From the NCBI RefSeq assembly GCF_002217755.1, contig NZ_BCFL01000032.1, forward strand, positions 124,001-188,000: a stretch of 64,000 nucleotides of DNA. Reading direction: 5' to 3'. This DNA comes from Streptomyces hyaluromycini (GTDB lineage: Bacteria; Actinomycetota; Actinomycetes; Streptomycetales; Streptomycetaceae). Of this stretch, positions 43,031-51,919 are shown one piece after another. A program made the position numbers and the translations under genes. Positions within the stretch are counted from its first letter, which is position 1. The number at the start of each line of letters is the position of its first letter. The notes under the pieces are model-generated. The model was not told the origin of the DNA, searched no databases, and worked only from the letters and a program-made list of their open reading frames with translations.

Positions 43031-43572
43031 GCGGCGACGGCGTCCGCATACGCCACATCACCGACGCCGACTGGGACGCCGTCGCCGCGATGGAATCCCG
43101 GGCCTATGCGGAACTCGGCCTCTCGGAGGGCCGCGCGGCCCTGCGGTCCAGGGCGGACGCCTCGCCGGAGACCTGCTTCGTCCTGGACGTCGGCGCGCAG
43201 CAGGCCGGGTACGTGCTGGCACTGCCGTATCCGCCCTTCGGATACCCGGACCTCGAACGGGCGGAGCAGCCCGCGGTCGCCGCGCGCCACCCACGCAATC
43301 TGCATCTGCACGACATCGTGGTCGCGGAACGGCTGCGCGGCAGGGGACTGGGGCAGCGGCTCCTCGACCACCTCATCCTGACCGCCGGTGCACGCGGATT
43401 CGACCGGATCTCGCTGATCGCGGTCGGCCGCAGCGAGCCGTTCTGGTCGGCACGCGGGTTCACCGCGTACCCGGGGATCTCCCCGGACGGATACGGCGCG
43501 AACGCCGTCTACATGTCCCGTGGGACGGCCGAGTCGACGAAGCGAGTTGATGCGTGTGTTCCCTGTCCGTGA
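43027..43572 (+). CDS. GNAT-family N-acetyltransferase
   Basis: 181 residues. The acetyl-CoA-binding motif A is LHDIVVAERLRGRGLGQRLL, preceded by strand beta-4 and followed by RISLIAVGRSEPFWSARGF, the standard GNAT core. The start overlaps the decarboxylase stop by GTGA. It likely acetylates an amine made by the neighbouring decarboxylase, either as a biosynthetic step or as self-protection; the acceptor is not known. Its end overlaps the MFS gene by 23 bp. Confidence 0.9.
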   Translation: MSGDGVRIRHITDADWDAVAAMESRAYAELGLSEGRAALRSRADASPETCFVLDVGAQQAGYVLALPYPPFGYPDLERAEQPAVAARHPRNLHLHDIVVAERLRGRGLGQRLLDHLILTAGARGFDRISLIAVGRSEPFWSARGFTAYPGISPDGYGANAVYMSRGTAESTKRVDACVPCP

Positions 43573-44713
43573 TCCTTTCCGCCGCAGCCAGTTGGCCATC
43601 GCCGCGCTGTTCTGCTCCCTCGGCTTCCAGTACGCCACCTGGGCCTCGCGGATCCCCGCCGTCAAGGCGGACCTCGGGCTGACGGCGGCCGAGGTGGGGG
43701 TGCTGCTGATGGCGGCCGGTATCGGCGCCGTGGCGTCGTTCCCGCTGGTGCCGGTGCTCATGAAACGGCTGGGCTCCGCACGGCTGGCGCTGCTGTCGGC
43801 CCTCTGTCTGACCCTGCTGCTCCTGGCACTCGCACTCGCCCCGGACTATCCGGTCGCCCTGCTGGTCATGGTGGCGGACGGCGTGTTCGTGGGGTGCCTG
43901 AACGTGGCCATGAACGCACAGGGAACGGCCCTGGAGACCCGGTTCGCACGCAACACCATGGCCAGACTGCACGCGACGTTCAGCGCCGGTTCGCTGCTCG
44001 CCGCGCTGCTCGCCTCCGGCATGAACGCGGCCACCTCCTCCGTCACGGAGCACTTCGGCGTGGCCGCCGTCGTCCTCGTCCTGCTGACGGCGCTGGCGCG
44101 CCCAGGTCTTCTGGAGGACGAGGCTCCCGCGGCGGAGAAGCCGAGCAAGAGCCGTACCGGATGGAGCCTGCCGTCCCGGGTGACGCTCTGGATGTGCTGC
44201 GCGATGGCGTTCGGCACGGTGACCGAGGGCGCCATGAACGACTGGTCCGCCCTCTACCTGCGAGAAGTCGCCAAGTCGACGGCGGAGTTGGCGCCGATGG
44301 GCATCGCCGTGTTCTCCGGCATGATGGTGCTGGCCCGCCTCTTCGCCGACGGCTGGCGCAGCCGCTGGGGCGACGGGCGCGTCGTGCTGCTCGGCAGCGC
44401 CCTGGCCGCCGCCGGGCTGGCCTTCGCTCTGCTGAGCGGGGGAGTGGCGGCGGCGCTGATCGGGTTCGCCTGCGTCGGACTGGGCTGTGCGGCCGTGACC
44501 CCGTGCGTCTATGTGGCCGCGGCGAAACAGGGCTCGCAGGCGCTGGCGCTGGTGGCGGCCATGGGCACGACCGGCCTGCTGGCGGGGCCGCCGATCATCG
44601 GTTTCGTGGCGAGTTCGAGCAGCCTGGTGTGGGGCCTCGGAGTGGTCGCGGCGGCGGCTGTCGTGGTCTCCCTGTGCAGTACGCGGATCCAGTGGACGCC
44701 CGCGAGCGGCTGA
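43550..44713 (+). CDS. MFS transporter (YbjJ-like)
   Basis: 387 residues with about 12 transmembrane helices. The N-terminal signature LGFQYATWASRIPAVKADLG, followed by TAAEVGVLLMAAGIGAVAS, is typical of the YbjJ/FucP-like MFS branch. Later helices include VTEGAMNDWSALYLREV. As the last gene of the cluster it is the probable exporter of the product or importer of a precursor. The ATG at 43550 is preceded by a weak GCGAG; a GTG at 43520 would lengthen the overlap with the GNAT gene. Confidence 0.9.
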   Translation: MRVFPVRDPFRRSQLAIAALFCSLGFQYATWASRIPAVKADLGLTAAEVGVLLMAAGIGAVASFPLVPVLMKRLGSARLALLSALCLTLLLLALALAPDYPVALLVMVADGVFVGCLNVAMNAQGTALETRFARNTMARLHATFSAGSLLAALLASGMNAATSSVTEHFGVAAVVLVLLTALARPGLLEDEAPAAEKPSKSRTGWSLPSRVTLWMCCAMAFGTVTEGAMNDWSALYLREVAKSTAELAPMGIAVFSGMMVLARLFADGWRSRWGDGRVVLLGSALAAAGLAFALLSGGVAAALIGFACVGLGCAAVTPCVYVAAAKQGSQALALVAAMGTTGLLAGPPIIGFVASSSSLVWGLGVVAAAAVVVSLCSTRIQWTPASG

Positions 44714-44771
44714 CCAGAGCCAGGTGCTGGTGCTGATGTCGGTGCCGCGCCGGTCACAACGGTCGTGACGG

Positions 44772-45512
44772 TCACGCGGGTTTGCGCCACACCGAGATGT
44801 GCTTCGCGGAGTCCTGGGTGAACGGGGAGCCGTCCCAGTCGGCCACCCGGCGCTCCGGCGCGAGGCCCGCGATCCGGGCCATCAGGTCCAGTTCCGCGGG
44901 CCACGCGTAGCGGTGCCGGGAGGCGTCCCGGCGGTAGCGGCCGTCCTCGCCGTCGCGGGTGAGGTGGTGCGAGACGAGGATCTGCTCGACCAGGTCGAAG
45001 GTGTCGAAGCCGAGGTGCTCCGCGGAGACGTCGAACGGCACCGCGGCCTGCCCCGGCGGCAGCAACCGCAGCGGCGGCACCCCGAGTTCGATCACGAACC
45101 GGCCGCCGGGCCGCAGATGCCGGGCCGCGTTGCGGAAGCACTCGACCTGCTCGTCCTGGGTGAGCAGGTTCGAGATCGTGTTGTAGACGAGATAGACCAG
45201 GGCGAACTCGCCGGGCACGGTGGCCGTCGCCATGTCCCCGATCACGACCGGCAGGGTCGCCTCGTCGGTCTTCCGCCGCAGGACCGCCACCATGTGCTCG
45301 GAGAACTCGATGCCCGCCACGGGCACCCCGCGCTCCCGGAGCGGGACACCGACCCGCCCCGTACCGATGGCGAACTCCAACGCCCTTCCGTCTCCGGCGA
45401 GTTCGGCGAGGAAGCCGACGGTCGGACCGAGTACGGCGGCCGAGGACATCTCGTTCTCCTCACCGTCGTAGCGGTCGGCCTCGGCCTGGCTCCACAGTTC
45501 ACTGCTCGTCAC
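44772..45512 (-). CDS. SAM-dependent methyltransferase
   Basis: 246 residues. The class I SAM-binding motif LAGDGRALEFAIGTGRVGVPL is preceded by the family N-terminus TSSELWSQAEADRYDGEENE. HLRPGGRFVIELGVPP is the post-III region. The acceptor is unknown. I chose GTG at 45512 because the conserved N-terminus begins there; an ATG-type start at 45551 has no similarity. The start lies 14 bp inside the end of the LuxR gene, so the two are translationally coupled. Confidence 0.88.
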   Translation of the reverse strand: MTSSELWSQAEADRYDGEENEMSSAAVLGPTVGFLAELAGDGRALEFAIGTGRVGVPLRERGVPVAGIEFSEHMVAVLRRKTDEATLPVVIGDMATATVPGEFALVYLVYNTISNLLTQDEQVECFRNAARHLRPGGRFVIELGVPPLRLLPPGQAAVPFDVSAEHLGFDTFDLVEQILVSHHLTRDGEDGRYRRDASRHRYAWPAELDLMARIAGLAPERRVADWDGSPFTQDSAKHISVWRKPA

Positions 45513-46377
45513 GATCGGCCACTGTGCAGGGCGGACGAAGACGCTGTCCACGGGTTTTCCCGGCCGTCGGCCCCTTGCCGGGCCGCGCCTGCCCGGGTGT
45601 CGGGACCAAGCCCAGCCGCTGGGCGTGCAGGACCGTGCCGAGACGGTCGCGGGTGCCGAGCTTGCGGTAGATGTTCTCGACGTGCTTGTGCACCGTGCGC
45701 GCCGAGATGCCCAGCCGGCGGCCGATCGCGTCGGCGGTCAGGGCGTCGGTGAGCAGGAGGAGGACGGTGAGTTCCCTGGGCGTCAGCACACAGTCCGCCA
45801 CGCTCTCCGCCGGCTCGCCGGCCGTTGCGGACAGCCGGCGCCACTGCTCCAGGAGCCGGCGCTGCTGCTCGACGGCGGCCAGCAGCGGTTGCGCGCGCTC
45901 GGCGATCCGCACATGGTCGTCGGTGAAGTCCGTGCCGGAGCGGTAGACCAGACAGCCGGTGATCGGCGCGACCGTACCGGGCAGCGGCAGCGCCAGCACC
46001 TGGTCCAGGTCCAGGCCGTCAGCGAGCACCTGCGCGGTCTCGCTCACCGGCCAGGCGCGGCCCGCGAGCCGCCGGGCCGTGACCGGTGCACGGCCGAGGC
46101 CGGCCGCGTAGTGGTGGGCGAACGGGTAGCCCGAGCGCAGCACCCCCAGCGACTCGTCGCCGAGCCGGCCCAGCGCGGCGGCGGCAGCGGGCGACATCCC
46201 GAGGGTGCCCTTGTCCTCGCTCCAGTCGTCCAGCTTGTAGATCAGGGTCTCCCCGCCGCACAGAGCGGTCACCGCCTCGGCGAGCAGCGGCCAGAGCCGT
46301 TCGGGCTCGCGTTCGTTGAGCGCGGCCACGGCCAGTTCGGTGAGGCGTTCATAGGCCCTGTCCAGCCCGTGTAACAC
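45499..46377 (-). CDS. LuxR-family transcriptional regulator with GAF-like sensor region
   Basis: 292 residues. The N-terminal 190 residues resemble a GAF-type sensor (GETLIYKLDDWSEDKG; VLALPLPGTVAPITGCLVYR). The C-terminal LuxR/NarL helix-turn-helix reads LTPRELTVLLLLTDALTADA, then IGRRLGISARTVHKHVENIYRKLG. Most LuxR regulators activate adjacent genes. It overlaps the methyltransferase gene, its probable target. The GTG start lies within the palindrome AACACGTGTT, which could be an autoregulatory site. Confidence 0.9.
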   Translation of the reverse strand: MLHGLDRAYERLTELAVAALNEREPERLWPLLAEAVTALCGGETLIYKLDDWSEDKGTLGMSPAAAAALGRLGDESLGVLRSGYPFAHHYAAGLGRAPVTARRLAGRAWPVSETAQVLADGLDLDQVLALPLPGTVAPITGCLVYRSGTDFTDDHVRIAERAQPLLAAVEQQRRLLEQWRRLSATAGEPAESVADCVLTPRELTVLLLLTDALTADAIGRRLGISARTVHKHVENIYRKLGTRDRLGTVLHAQRLGLVPTPGQARPGKGPTAGKTRGQRLRPPCTVADRDEQ

Positions 46378-46480
46378 GTGTTCCTCTCTGGTCGTGCCCC
46401 TACGCAGTTATACGCATACCCACGCAACGGCGGGGTGCCGCATGCTTCAACCAGCCGCCGGACGGGACGACTCCGGTCGC

Positions 46481-46513
46481 GCGGGCCGCCGGCACGGGGG
46501 AGCGGCGGCCCGC
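46481..46513 (-). terminator. Stem-loop downstream of SWIM/VWA/MoxR operon
   Basis: GCGGGCCGCC (46481-46490) pairs perfectly with GGCGGCCCGC (46504-46513) around a 13-nt loop. It is 20 bp past the stop of the last gene of the 12.4-kb operon. Confidence 0.6.
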
Positions 46514-46532
46514 ATACGGCCGCCCTGCCCGG

Positions 46533-48431
46533 TCATCCGCCCCAGGCGGCGGCACACAGCACACGGTCGACCTCGTCCGTGTAGCGCGCCGCGGTCAGCC
46601 AGGCCCGGGCGAAGCGGCCGGTGTCCGCCGGAAGGAGACGTCCGAAGGCGTCGCGCGAACGTTCCGCCGCCGCGGCGAGCAACTCGTCGAGGATATCGCC
46701 GGCCGTGCCCAGACCGTGCCGGTGCAGACGGCGGGCATCGGCCGCGGAGTCACCCGGGAAGGCCAGCACGCGCCGCCCGCCCGAGACCGCCTGCCCGATC
46801 CGGCGATGCAGCAGGTGCAGGGGCGCCTCGTCGGGCGCGGGCACCGCGTCGATCGGGGCAGAAGCGGGCGCCGACGCAGACGCCGACATCGGCAGGTCCG
46901 CTTGCTGGAGTCGGTCCAGCCCCACGTCGACGCGGTTCCCGGTGCTCGTGGGGTGCTCGATCGCGAGGAGGTGGGCGCGGGCGTGCGGGGCCGCGGCGAG
47001 TCGTGCGATCACACGCAGCCGACTGCCGCGCGCGGCGGTCAGCAGCCGCAGGTTGCCGCGGTGCGGGAGCGCCGGATGGTCGTGCGCCGCCGCCAACCGC
47101 AACGGCACACCGCCGCAGTCGGCCAGCAGACAGTCGCCCGCCGCCTCGCGCACCGCGCCGACCAGCGTCACCTCCAGGAACAGCAGATCGTGGCCGCCGC
47201 CCAGGGCCCGCCCGATCTGCTCGGCCACGGGCACCGCCCACAACCGGTCCAGCGGCGCGGCCCGCCAGTCCGCACCCGACGCGCGCACCGCCCGTACCCC
47301 CGCGCCCGCCCCCAGCCGGCCGGTCGGCGACACAGTCGCCCCCGACACAGCGAGGCCCGCCCGCGCCAACTCCCGGTGGGTCAGCGCCGTGTCCCCGACG
47401 CGTACGGCACGGTCGGCGGCGCCCACCGCCCGGCCCGCGCCGCCCGGCGCCACGTCCGAGACCGAGTACAGCAGGCCCTCGGCGTCGGCGGTCCAGGTGA
47501 CCGCGCCGGCGTAGCCGCTAGCGGTGAGCACCGGCTCCGAGAACAGGCCGTACAGCCGGAGCGAACCGTCCGGCGTGTACGGCTGCCGGACCGTGCCGCG
47601 CAGTCCGGCCAGTTCGGCACCCGTGGCGGACGGGACGCGGTGGGCCACGAACAGGGTCTCCGACACGGCGCCGACGAGTTCGGTGAGCCGGAACGCCGGG
47701 TCGGCCGCACGGGCCGCGCGCAACGCGGTGACCACGGAGACCGCCGCCGCGGCAGCCCGGGGCAGACCCGCGAGGCGCGCGGTGTGCGCGGCACGCAGCA
47801 ACTCCGCCTGCAGCACGGCACCGGAACCGTCCGTACCGGCGTCGAGCACGGCGGCCACGGCGTCGAAAACGGCGTGGGCCGCGTCGAGTTGCGCGGACAT
47901 CGCGGACTCTTCGGGGGTGGGTGCCCCAGGGGCGTCGGAGACGGGCGTCGGCTGCTCGGCCGGCTCGGCGGCCTCCGCGGCCGGGGCAGGCCCGGCGCCT
48001 TCCGCGGTTGTCGTGGGCCTGGCGGGCCTGGCGGGCCCGGCGGTCTCCGAGTCCTCGGCGGATCTCGCGCTCTCCGCGGTTCCCGCGCCCCCTGTGTTCT
48101 CGGTGGACTCCGTGCTCTCGGTGGTCCCCGGCATGTCGGCCACCGGTGCTGCCGAAGCCGCTGCCGCGCGATGCAGGCAGTCCGGGGCCAGCAGACAGCC
48201 GCAGCGGACGGCCGCCGCATCGGCCACGACGCCCCCAGGGGCGTGCAGTTCGAGCTCGGAGCCCTCGTCGTCGACGGTGACGCGCACGGTGTCGCCGTCC
48301 CGGACGACCGGCCGGTCCGCCAGTTTGGCGATGCCCGCGTCCAGCCGCTTGCGCAGCCGGGGCGAGAGGCTCGCGACCAGCTCGGCGGTCACGGCCGGGG
48401 CGACAGCGGGCAGTTCCCGTTCCGTGCTCAT
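46533..48431 (-). CDS. SWIM zinc-finger protein (YehQ-like)
   Basis: 632 residues. A SWIM zinc finger near the N-terminus has ligands Cys77, Cys79, Cys85 and His87 (AVRCGCLLAPDCLHRAAA). A disordered Thr/Glu/Ala/Pro-rich linker (about 95-170, with TESTESTENT) follows, then about 450 residues of unrecognised, mostly beta-rich sequence. SWIM fingers bind nucleic acids or proteins. The start overlaps the DUF5682/VWA stop by ATGA. With the MoxR and VWA genes it parallels E. coli yehQ in the yehLMPQ set. Confidence 0.85.
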   Translation of the reverse strand: MSTERELPAVAPAVTAELVASLSPRLRKRLDAGIAKLADRPVVRDGDTVRVTVDDEGSELELHAPGGVVADAAAVRCGCLLAPDCLHRAAAASAAPVADMPGTTESTESTENTGGAGTAESARSAEDSETAGPARPARPTTTAEGAGPAPAAEAAEPAEQPTPVSDAPGAPTPEESAMSAQLDAAHAVFDAVAAVLDAGTDGSGAVLQAELLRAAHTARLAGLPRAAAAAVSVVTALRAARAADPAFRLTELVGAVSETLFVAHRVPSATGAELAGLRGTVRQPYTPDGSLRLYGLFSEPVLTASGYAGAVTWTADAEGLLYSVSDVAPGGAGRAVGAADRAVRVGDTALTHRELARAGLAVSGATVSPTGRLGAGAGVRAVRASGADWRAAPLDRLWAVPVAEQIGRALGGGHDLLFLEVTLVGAVREAAGDCLLADCGGVPLRLAAAHDHPALPHRGNLRLLTAARGSRLRVIARLAAAPHARAHLLAIEHPTSTGNRVDVGLDRLQQADLPMSASASAPASAPIDAVPAPDEAPLHLLHRRIGQAVSGGRRVLAFPGDSAADARRLHRHGLGTAGDILDELLAAAAERSRDAFGRLLPADTGRFARAWLTAARYTDEVDRVLCAAAWGG

Positions 48432-51400
48432 GCGATCTTCTCCCCTACCCAGCGGGCGAGTTCGAGCGGGCTGAGGGCGGCGACCGGCATCCCGGCGGCG
48501 ACCAACTGCCCCGCGATGCTGGTGGAGTAGCGGGGGCGCCCCGAGTCGTCGAGGCTCGCACAGCCCAGGACCTGACAGCCCGCCCCGACCAGCGCCCTGA
48601 CCTCGGCGAGCAGTCCGCCGACCGGATAACCCTCCTCGAAGTCACTGACCACGACCACGAGCGTGCGGGACGGCACCTTCACCAGCTCGCGCGCGTGCCG
48701 CAGCCCGGCCGCGATATGGGTGCCGCCGCCGACGCTCACCTCCAGCAGCAGCGACAGCGGGTCGTCGACGTGCCCGGTGAGATCGACGACCTCGGTGGAG
48801 AACGCCAGGAAGTGAGTGGACAGGGTCGGCACCCCGGCCAGCACCGAGGCGGTGAGCGCCGCCCAGATCGTCGACGCCTCCATGGACCCGGACACGTCCG
48901 TGACCAGGATCAGCCGCCAGTCGGCGGCGCGCCGGGCCCGGGTCCGGAAGACCGGGCGCTCCGGGATCACCCGGACCGTGCCGTCGGCTGTCCGGCGCGC
49001 GGTGGCCAGGTTGGCCCGCAGCGTACGCGGCAGGTCCAGGCCGCCGCCCGGGCGGCGGCTGGGCCGTGGCAGCGCGGTGCCGTGCAGTGCGGGGCGCAGC
49101 CGGGTCGCCAGCTCCCGGGTCAGCGCGTCCACCAGACGCCGTACCAGCGGGCGCAGCGCGGCCAGCCGGGCCTCGGGCAGCCCGCCCGCGTGCCGCAGCA
49201 CCGAGCGCAGCAGGTCCACGGAGGGCCGCACGCTCTCCGGATCCAGCTCGGCCAGCACGTCCGGCCGGCCCGTCGCGGCGGCCGCCGCCAGCACCTCCTC
49301 CCGGACACCCGGCCCGAACAGCGCCGCCAGTTCCTCCGACCACTCCCGCACCCCGGGATACGACGCCTCGCGCCCACCGCCCCTGCCGCCGAGGTCGCCC
49401 CGGCTGCCCTCGCCGCGTCCGCTGCCGTACAGCTCGTCCAGTGCGGTGGCCAAGGGCCGTGCCGACTTGGGGAGTTGATCTGTGCGGCGGCCGAGCAGCA
49501 GACGCCACCGGTCGGCGGGGGCCAGCCGGTGGTGGTCCGGCACGGCCACGGCGGCGCCGGCCGCCTCGGGCTCCCTGTGTGCCCGCGGCGGGGGCAGCAG
49601 TCCGAGCGTGCTCAGGGTTTCGCGGGCGGTGAGGTCCGCGCGGGTCCAGACGGCCAGCGCGGCCGGGTCGATCGCGCCGGTGTCGGCCACCCGGTCGACG
49701 CCGAGACGCCCCTCGACCCCGGTCAGCAGCCGCTCGCGGTCGGCCGGGCTCAGCGTGTCGAAACCGCCGCGCAGCGCCGGCAGCCGGTCGAGGAAGTCCC
49801 GGTCGGACAGCCCCGACACCCGGTCGACCAGGGGTTCCAACGCCGGTGCGGCCGCCTCCAGCAGCCGTCCGGCGGCCGTCAGCAGGCCCGTCAGCCGGGC
49901 GGTGAGCGCGGACCGGGACTCGGCGTCGACCGCCCCGTCCACCCAGGCGGCGACCCGGCCGCCGAACGCCCCCGGTTCCTCCTGGCCGAGCAGTACGCGA
50001 ACGGCTCCGGCGGCGCCCCGCATCAACGGGGAGCCGTCGACGGCCAGCCGGGCCAGGGCGTCGGCGAGCCGGATACCGCCCGACAGATCGGCGCGGTGCG
50101 CGAGTTCGAGCAGGGCGTGGGCGTCGGCCTGGTCCTCGGAACCGGTCAGGCCGTCCACCTGGCGCACCGCGGCCGAGGTCAGCAGCTCGGCTACGGCGAC
50201 GGCCCTGGCCGTACGGTCCTCGTCCGCGCCGAGACCCGCGATGTGACCGGTCCTGAGCCGGTCCAGCAGGGCCAGCCCGGCGAGGAGTTCGGGGAGGGTG
50301 CCGGCGTTCGGGAGTACCTCGGCGGCGTCACCGAGCCGCTCCGCCACGAGGCCGGGCAGACCGCAGTGCGCCGCCTGCTCCAGGCCGTCGAGCACCTGCG
50401 CCGCCGTCGGGCCACCGGCGTCCCGCTCCTTGCGGCTCCGCTCGCGCAGCAGGCCCTCGGCCGCCTGGGCGAGGGTGACCCCACGGACCCCGGCCGCCGT
50501 CAGCATCGCGGCGGTGGCCGGGGTCCAGCGCACCTCCCAGCGCGAGGTGAGGGCATCGGCACCGCCCGTGCCGGTCACCGGCCTGGGCTCGGCGTACGGT
50601 ACGGAGCACAACGTCAGGCGGCGCAGCAGCAGTTCGCGACGCCGGTCGAGATCCGAGCGGAGGGGGTCGAGCCGAAGGTCCCGGGCGGCGCCGGGGCCGC
50701 TGTCCGCGGGGCCGGGAAGGCCGACGGCCGCGAGCTCCGCCTCGACGGCGGGGGCGAGACCACTGCGGGGCGCCTTCGGCGCGGGGCGGCCGACGCGGTT
50801 GCCGACCAGGACGTTCTCCATCGCCCGCGCCACCGCCCGGCCCCGGCCGTAGGGCTCGCCCTGTGTCAGCACGGTCTGGACGGCCTCGACCAACTCGCCG
50901 CGGCCCGCGGCGGGGAGGCTGCGGAGGCGGGCGAGGTCTCCGGCCAGGCGGGTGATCTCGCGGGCGTCGGCGGGGCCCGAGGGGTGGCCGAGACTGCGGA
51001 GCTCGGCGCAGATGCGGACGGCCGCGCGGGTCAACGCATCTTCCAGAGCTAGGGGATCTCCCGCTGTCTCCAGGACCATGTGCTGCCATTCGGGGTCGCG
51101 GATGCCGGCCGGGTAACCGGAGCGCTCGTCCAGGAGGGCATAGGTGTAGGGGATGAGGGAGGTTGTCCATTTGGATGCGGCTGGGTGGGGGCTGGTCGCG
51201 CCCACGCGGCGGTAGCCGCACATCGAATGCAGCCCCGCGCCCCTTAGGGGGCGCACCAGTGCCGGGGTGTGGAAGGCGCCGACCACTGCGGCTGCTCGCG
51301 CGCCGTTCGTAGTTGAGTCGGCCAGCCGAGATCGCATCCACTCCTCGCGCAGCAGATCCACCTCCGACACGGTCGACTCCTCCCGCAGCGCCCACCCCGT

Positions 51401-51916
51401 CAGCAGCGCCGCCCGCCGTAGCGCCTCCGGTGTCGAACCGGGCGCGGCGGCCTCGACCAGCCGGTCCCAGAGGTCGTCGCCCGGTCGGCCGGTGAGCCGG
51501 GAACGCAGGGCGTCCGACAGCCGACCCGGCCCCTGTGCAGCGCGCTCCCCTTCCCACCACCCCCGGTCCGCCAGCGGCAGATCGCAAGCCACCACCGGCA
51601 CCCCGTTCCGCGCGGCCCAACGCACCGCGGTAAGTTCCGGGGAGAAGTCGGCGAACGGATAGAACACCGGGCCGCCGCTGCCGTCGGCCGGTGCGGCGGC
51701 GAGGGCGACCGGGGCCCGGGTCTCCTCGTGGGCCAGCCACGGCAGCCACTCCTGCAGTTCCGCGGGCAGTTCGACGAGGAGTACGTCCGGGTTCGCCGTG
51801 TCCAGGAGTGCCGGGACGGCGGCGGCCAGTGAGGGCGCGTGGTGCCGTACGCCGATCAGGTACGGCCCCGCCGGGTCGGTGAGAGCGGCGAGGGCCGCCT
51901 CGGGGGAGTCGGGCAC
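48428..51916 (-). CDS. DUF5682 protein fused to a VWA domain (YehM+YehP-like)
   Basis: 1,162 residues. The N-terminal part, starting near PYLIGVRHHAPSLAAAVPAL and DVLLVELPAELQEWLPWL, matches DUF5682, a TraB-like fold. The C-terminal 160 residues are a von Willebrand A domain: LILVTDVSGSMEAST, with MIDAS residues Asp1007, Ser1009 and Ser1011 and the late GGGTHIAAGL threonine, so metal-dependent adhesion is intact. VWA domains work with MoxR ATPases as chaperone or protein-remodelling pairs, and the MoxR gene lies 3 bp upstream. In E. coli the two parts are separate genes (yehM, yehP), so this is a fusion. Confidence 0.88.
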   Translation of the reverse strand: MPDSPEAALAALTDPAGPYLIGVRHHAPSLAAAVPALLDTANPDVLLVELPAELQEWLPWLAHEETRAPVALAAAPADGSGGPVFYPFADFSPELTAVRWAARNGVPVVACDLPLADRGWWEGERAAQGPGRLSDALRSRLTGRPGDDLWDRLVEAAAPGSTPEALRRAALLTGWALREESTVSEVDLLREEWMRSRLADSTTNGARAAAVVGAFHTPALVRPLRGAGLHSMCGYRRVGATSPHPAASKWTTSLIPYTYALLDERSGYPAGIRDPEWQHMVLETAGDPLALEDALTRAAVRICAELRSLGHPSGPADAREITRLAGDLARLRSLPAAGRGELVEAVQTVLTQGEPYGRGRAVARAMENVLVGNRVGRPAPKAPRSGLAPAVEAELAAVGLPGPADSGPGAARDLRLDPLRSDLDRRRELLLRRLTLCSVPYAEPRPVTGTGGADALTSRWEVRWTPATAAMLTAAGVRGVTLAQAAEGLLRERSRKERDAGGPTAAQVLDGLEQAAHCGLPGLVAERLGDAAEVLPNAGTLPELLAGLALLDRLRTGHIAGLGADEDRTARAVAVAELLTSAAVRQVDGLTGSEDQADAHALLELAHRADLSGGIRLADALARLAVDGSPLMRGAAGAVRVLLGQEEPGAFGGRVAAWVDGAVDAESRSALTARLTGLLTAAGRLLEAAAPALEPLVDRVSGLSDRDFLDRLPALRGGFDTLSPADRERLLTGVEGRLGVDRVADTGAIDPAALAVWTRADLTARETLSTLGLLPPPRAHREPEAAGAAVAVPDHHRLAPADRWRLLLGRRTDQLPKSARPLATALDELYGSGRGEGSRGDLGGRGGGREASYPGVREWSEELAALFGPGVREEVLAAAAATGRPDVLAELDPESVRPSVDLLRSVLRHAGGLPEARLAALRPLVRRLVDALTRELATRLRPALHGTALPRPSRRPGGGLDLPRTLRANLATARRTADGTVRVIPERPVFRTRARRAADWRLILVTDVSGSMEASTIWAALTASVLAGVPTLSTHFLAFSTEVVDLTGHVDDPLSLLLEVSVGGGTHIAAGLRHARELVKVPSRTLVVVVSDFEEGYPVGGLLAEVRALVGAGCQVLGCASLDDSGRPRYSTSIAGQLVAAGMPVAALSPLELARWVGEKIA

Positions 51917-51919
51917 CGC

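Noticed and set aside
44714..44771. Weak stem GTCAC/GTGAC between the MFS and methyltransferase genes considered as a terminator
   Set aside because: Only five paired bases, too weak to annotate.
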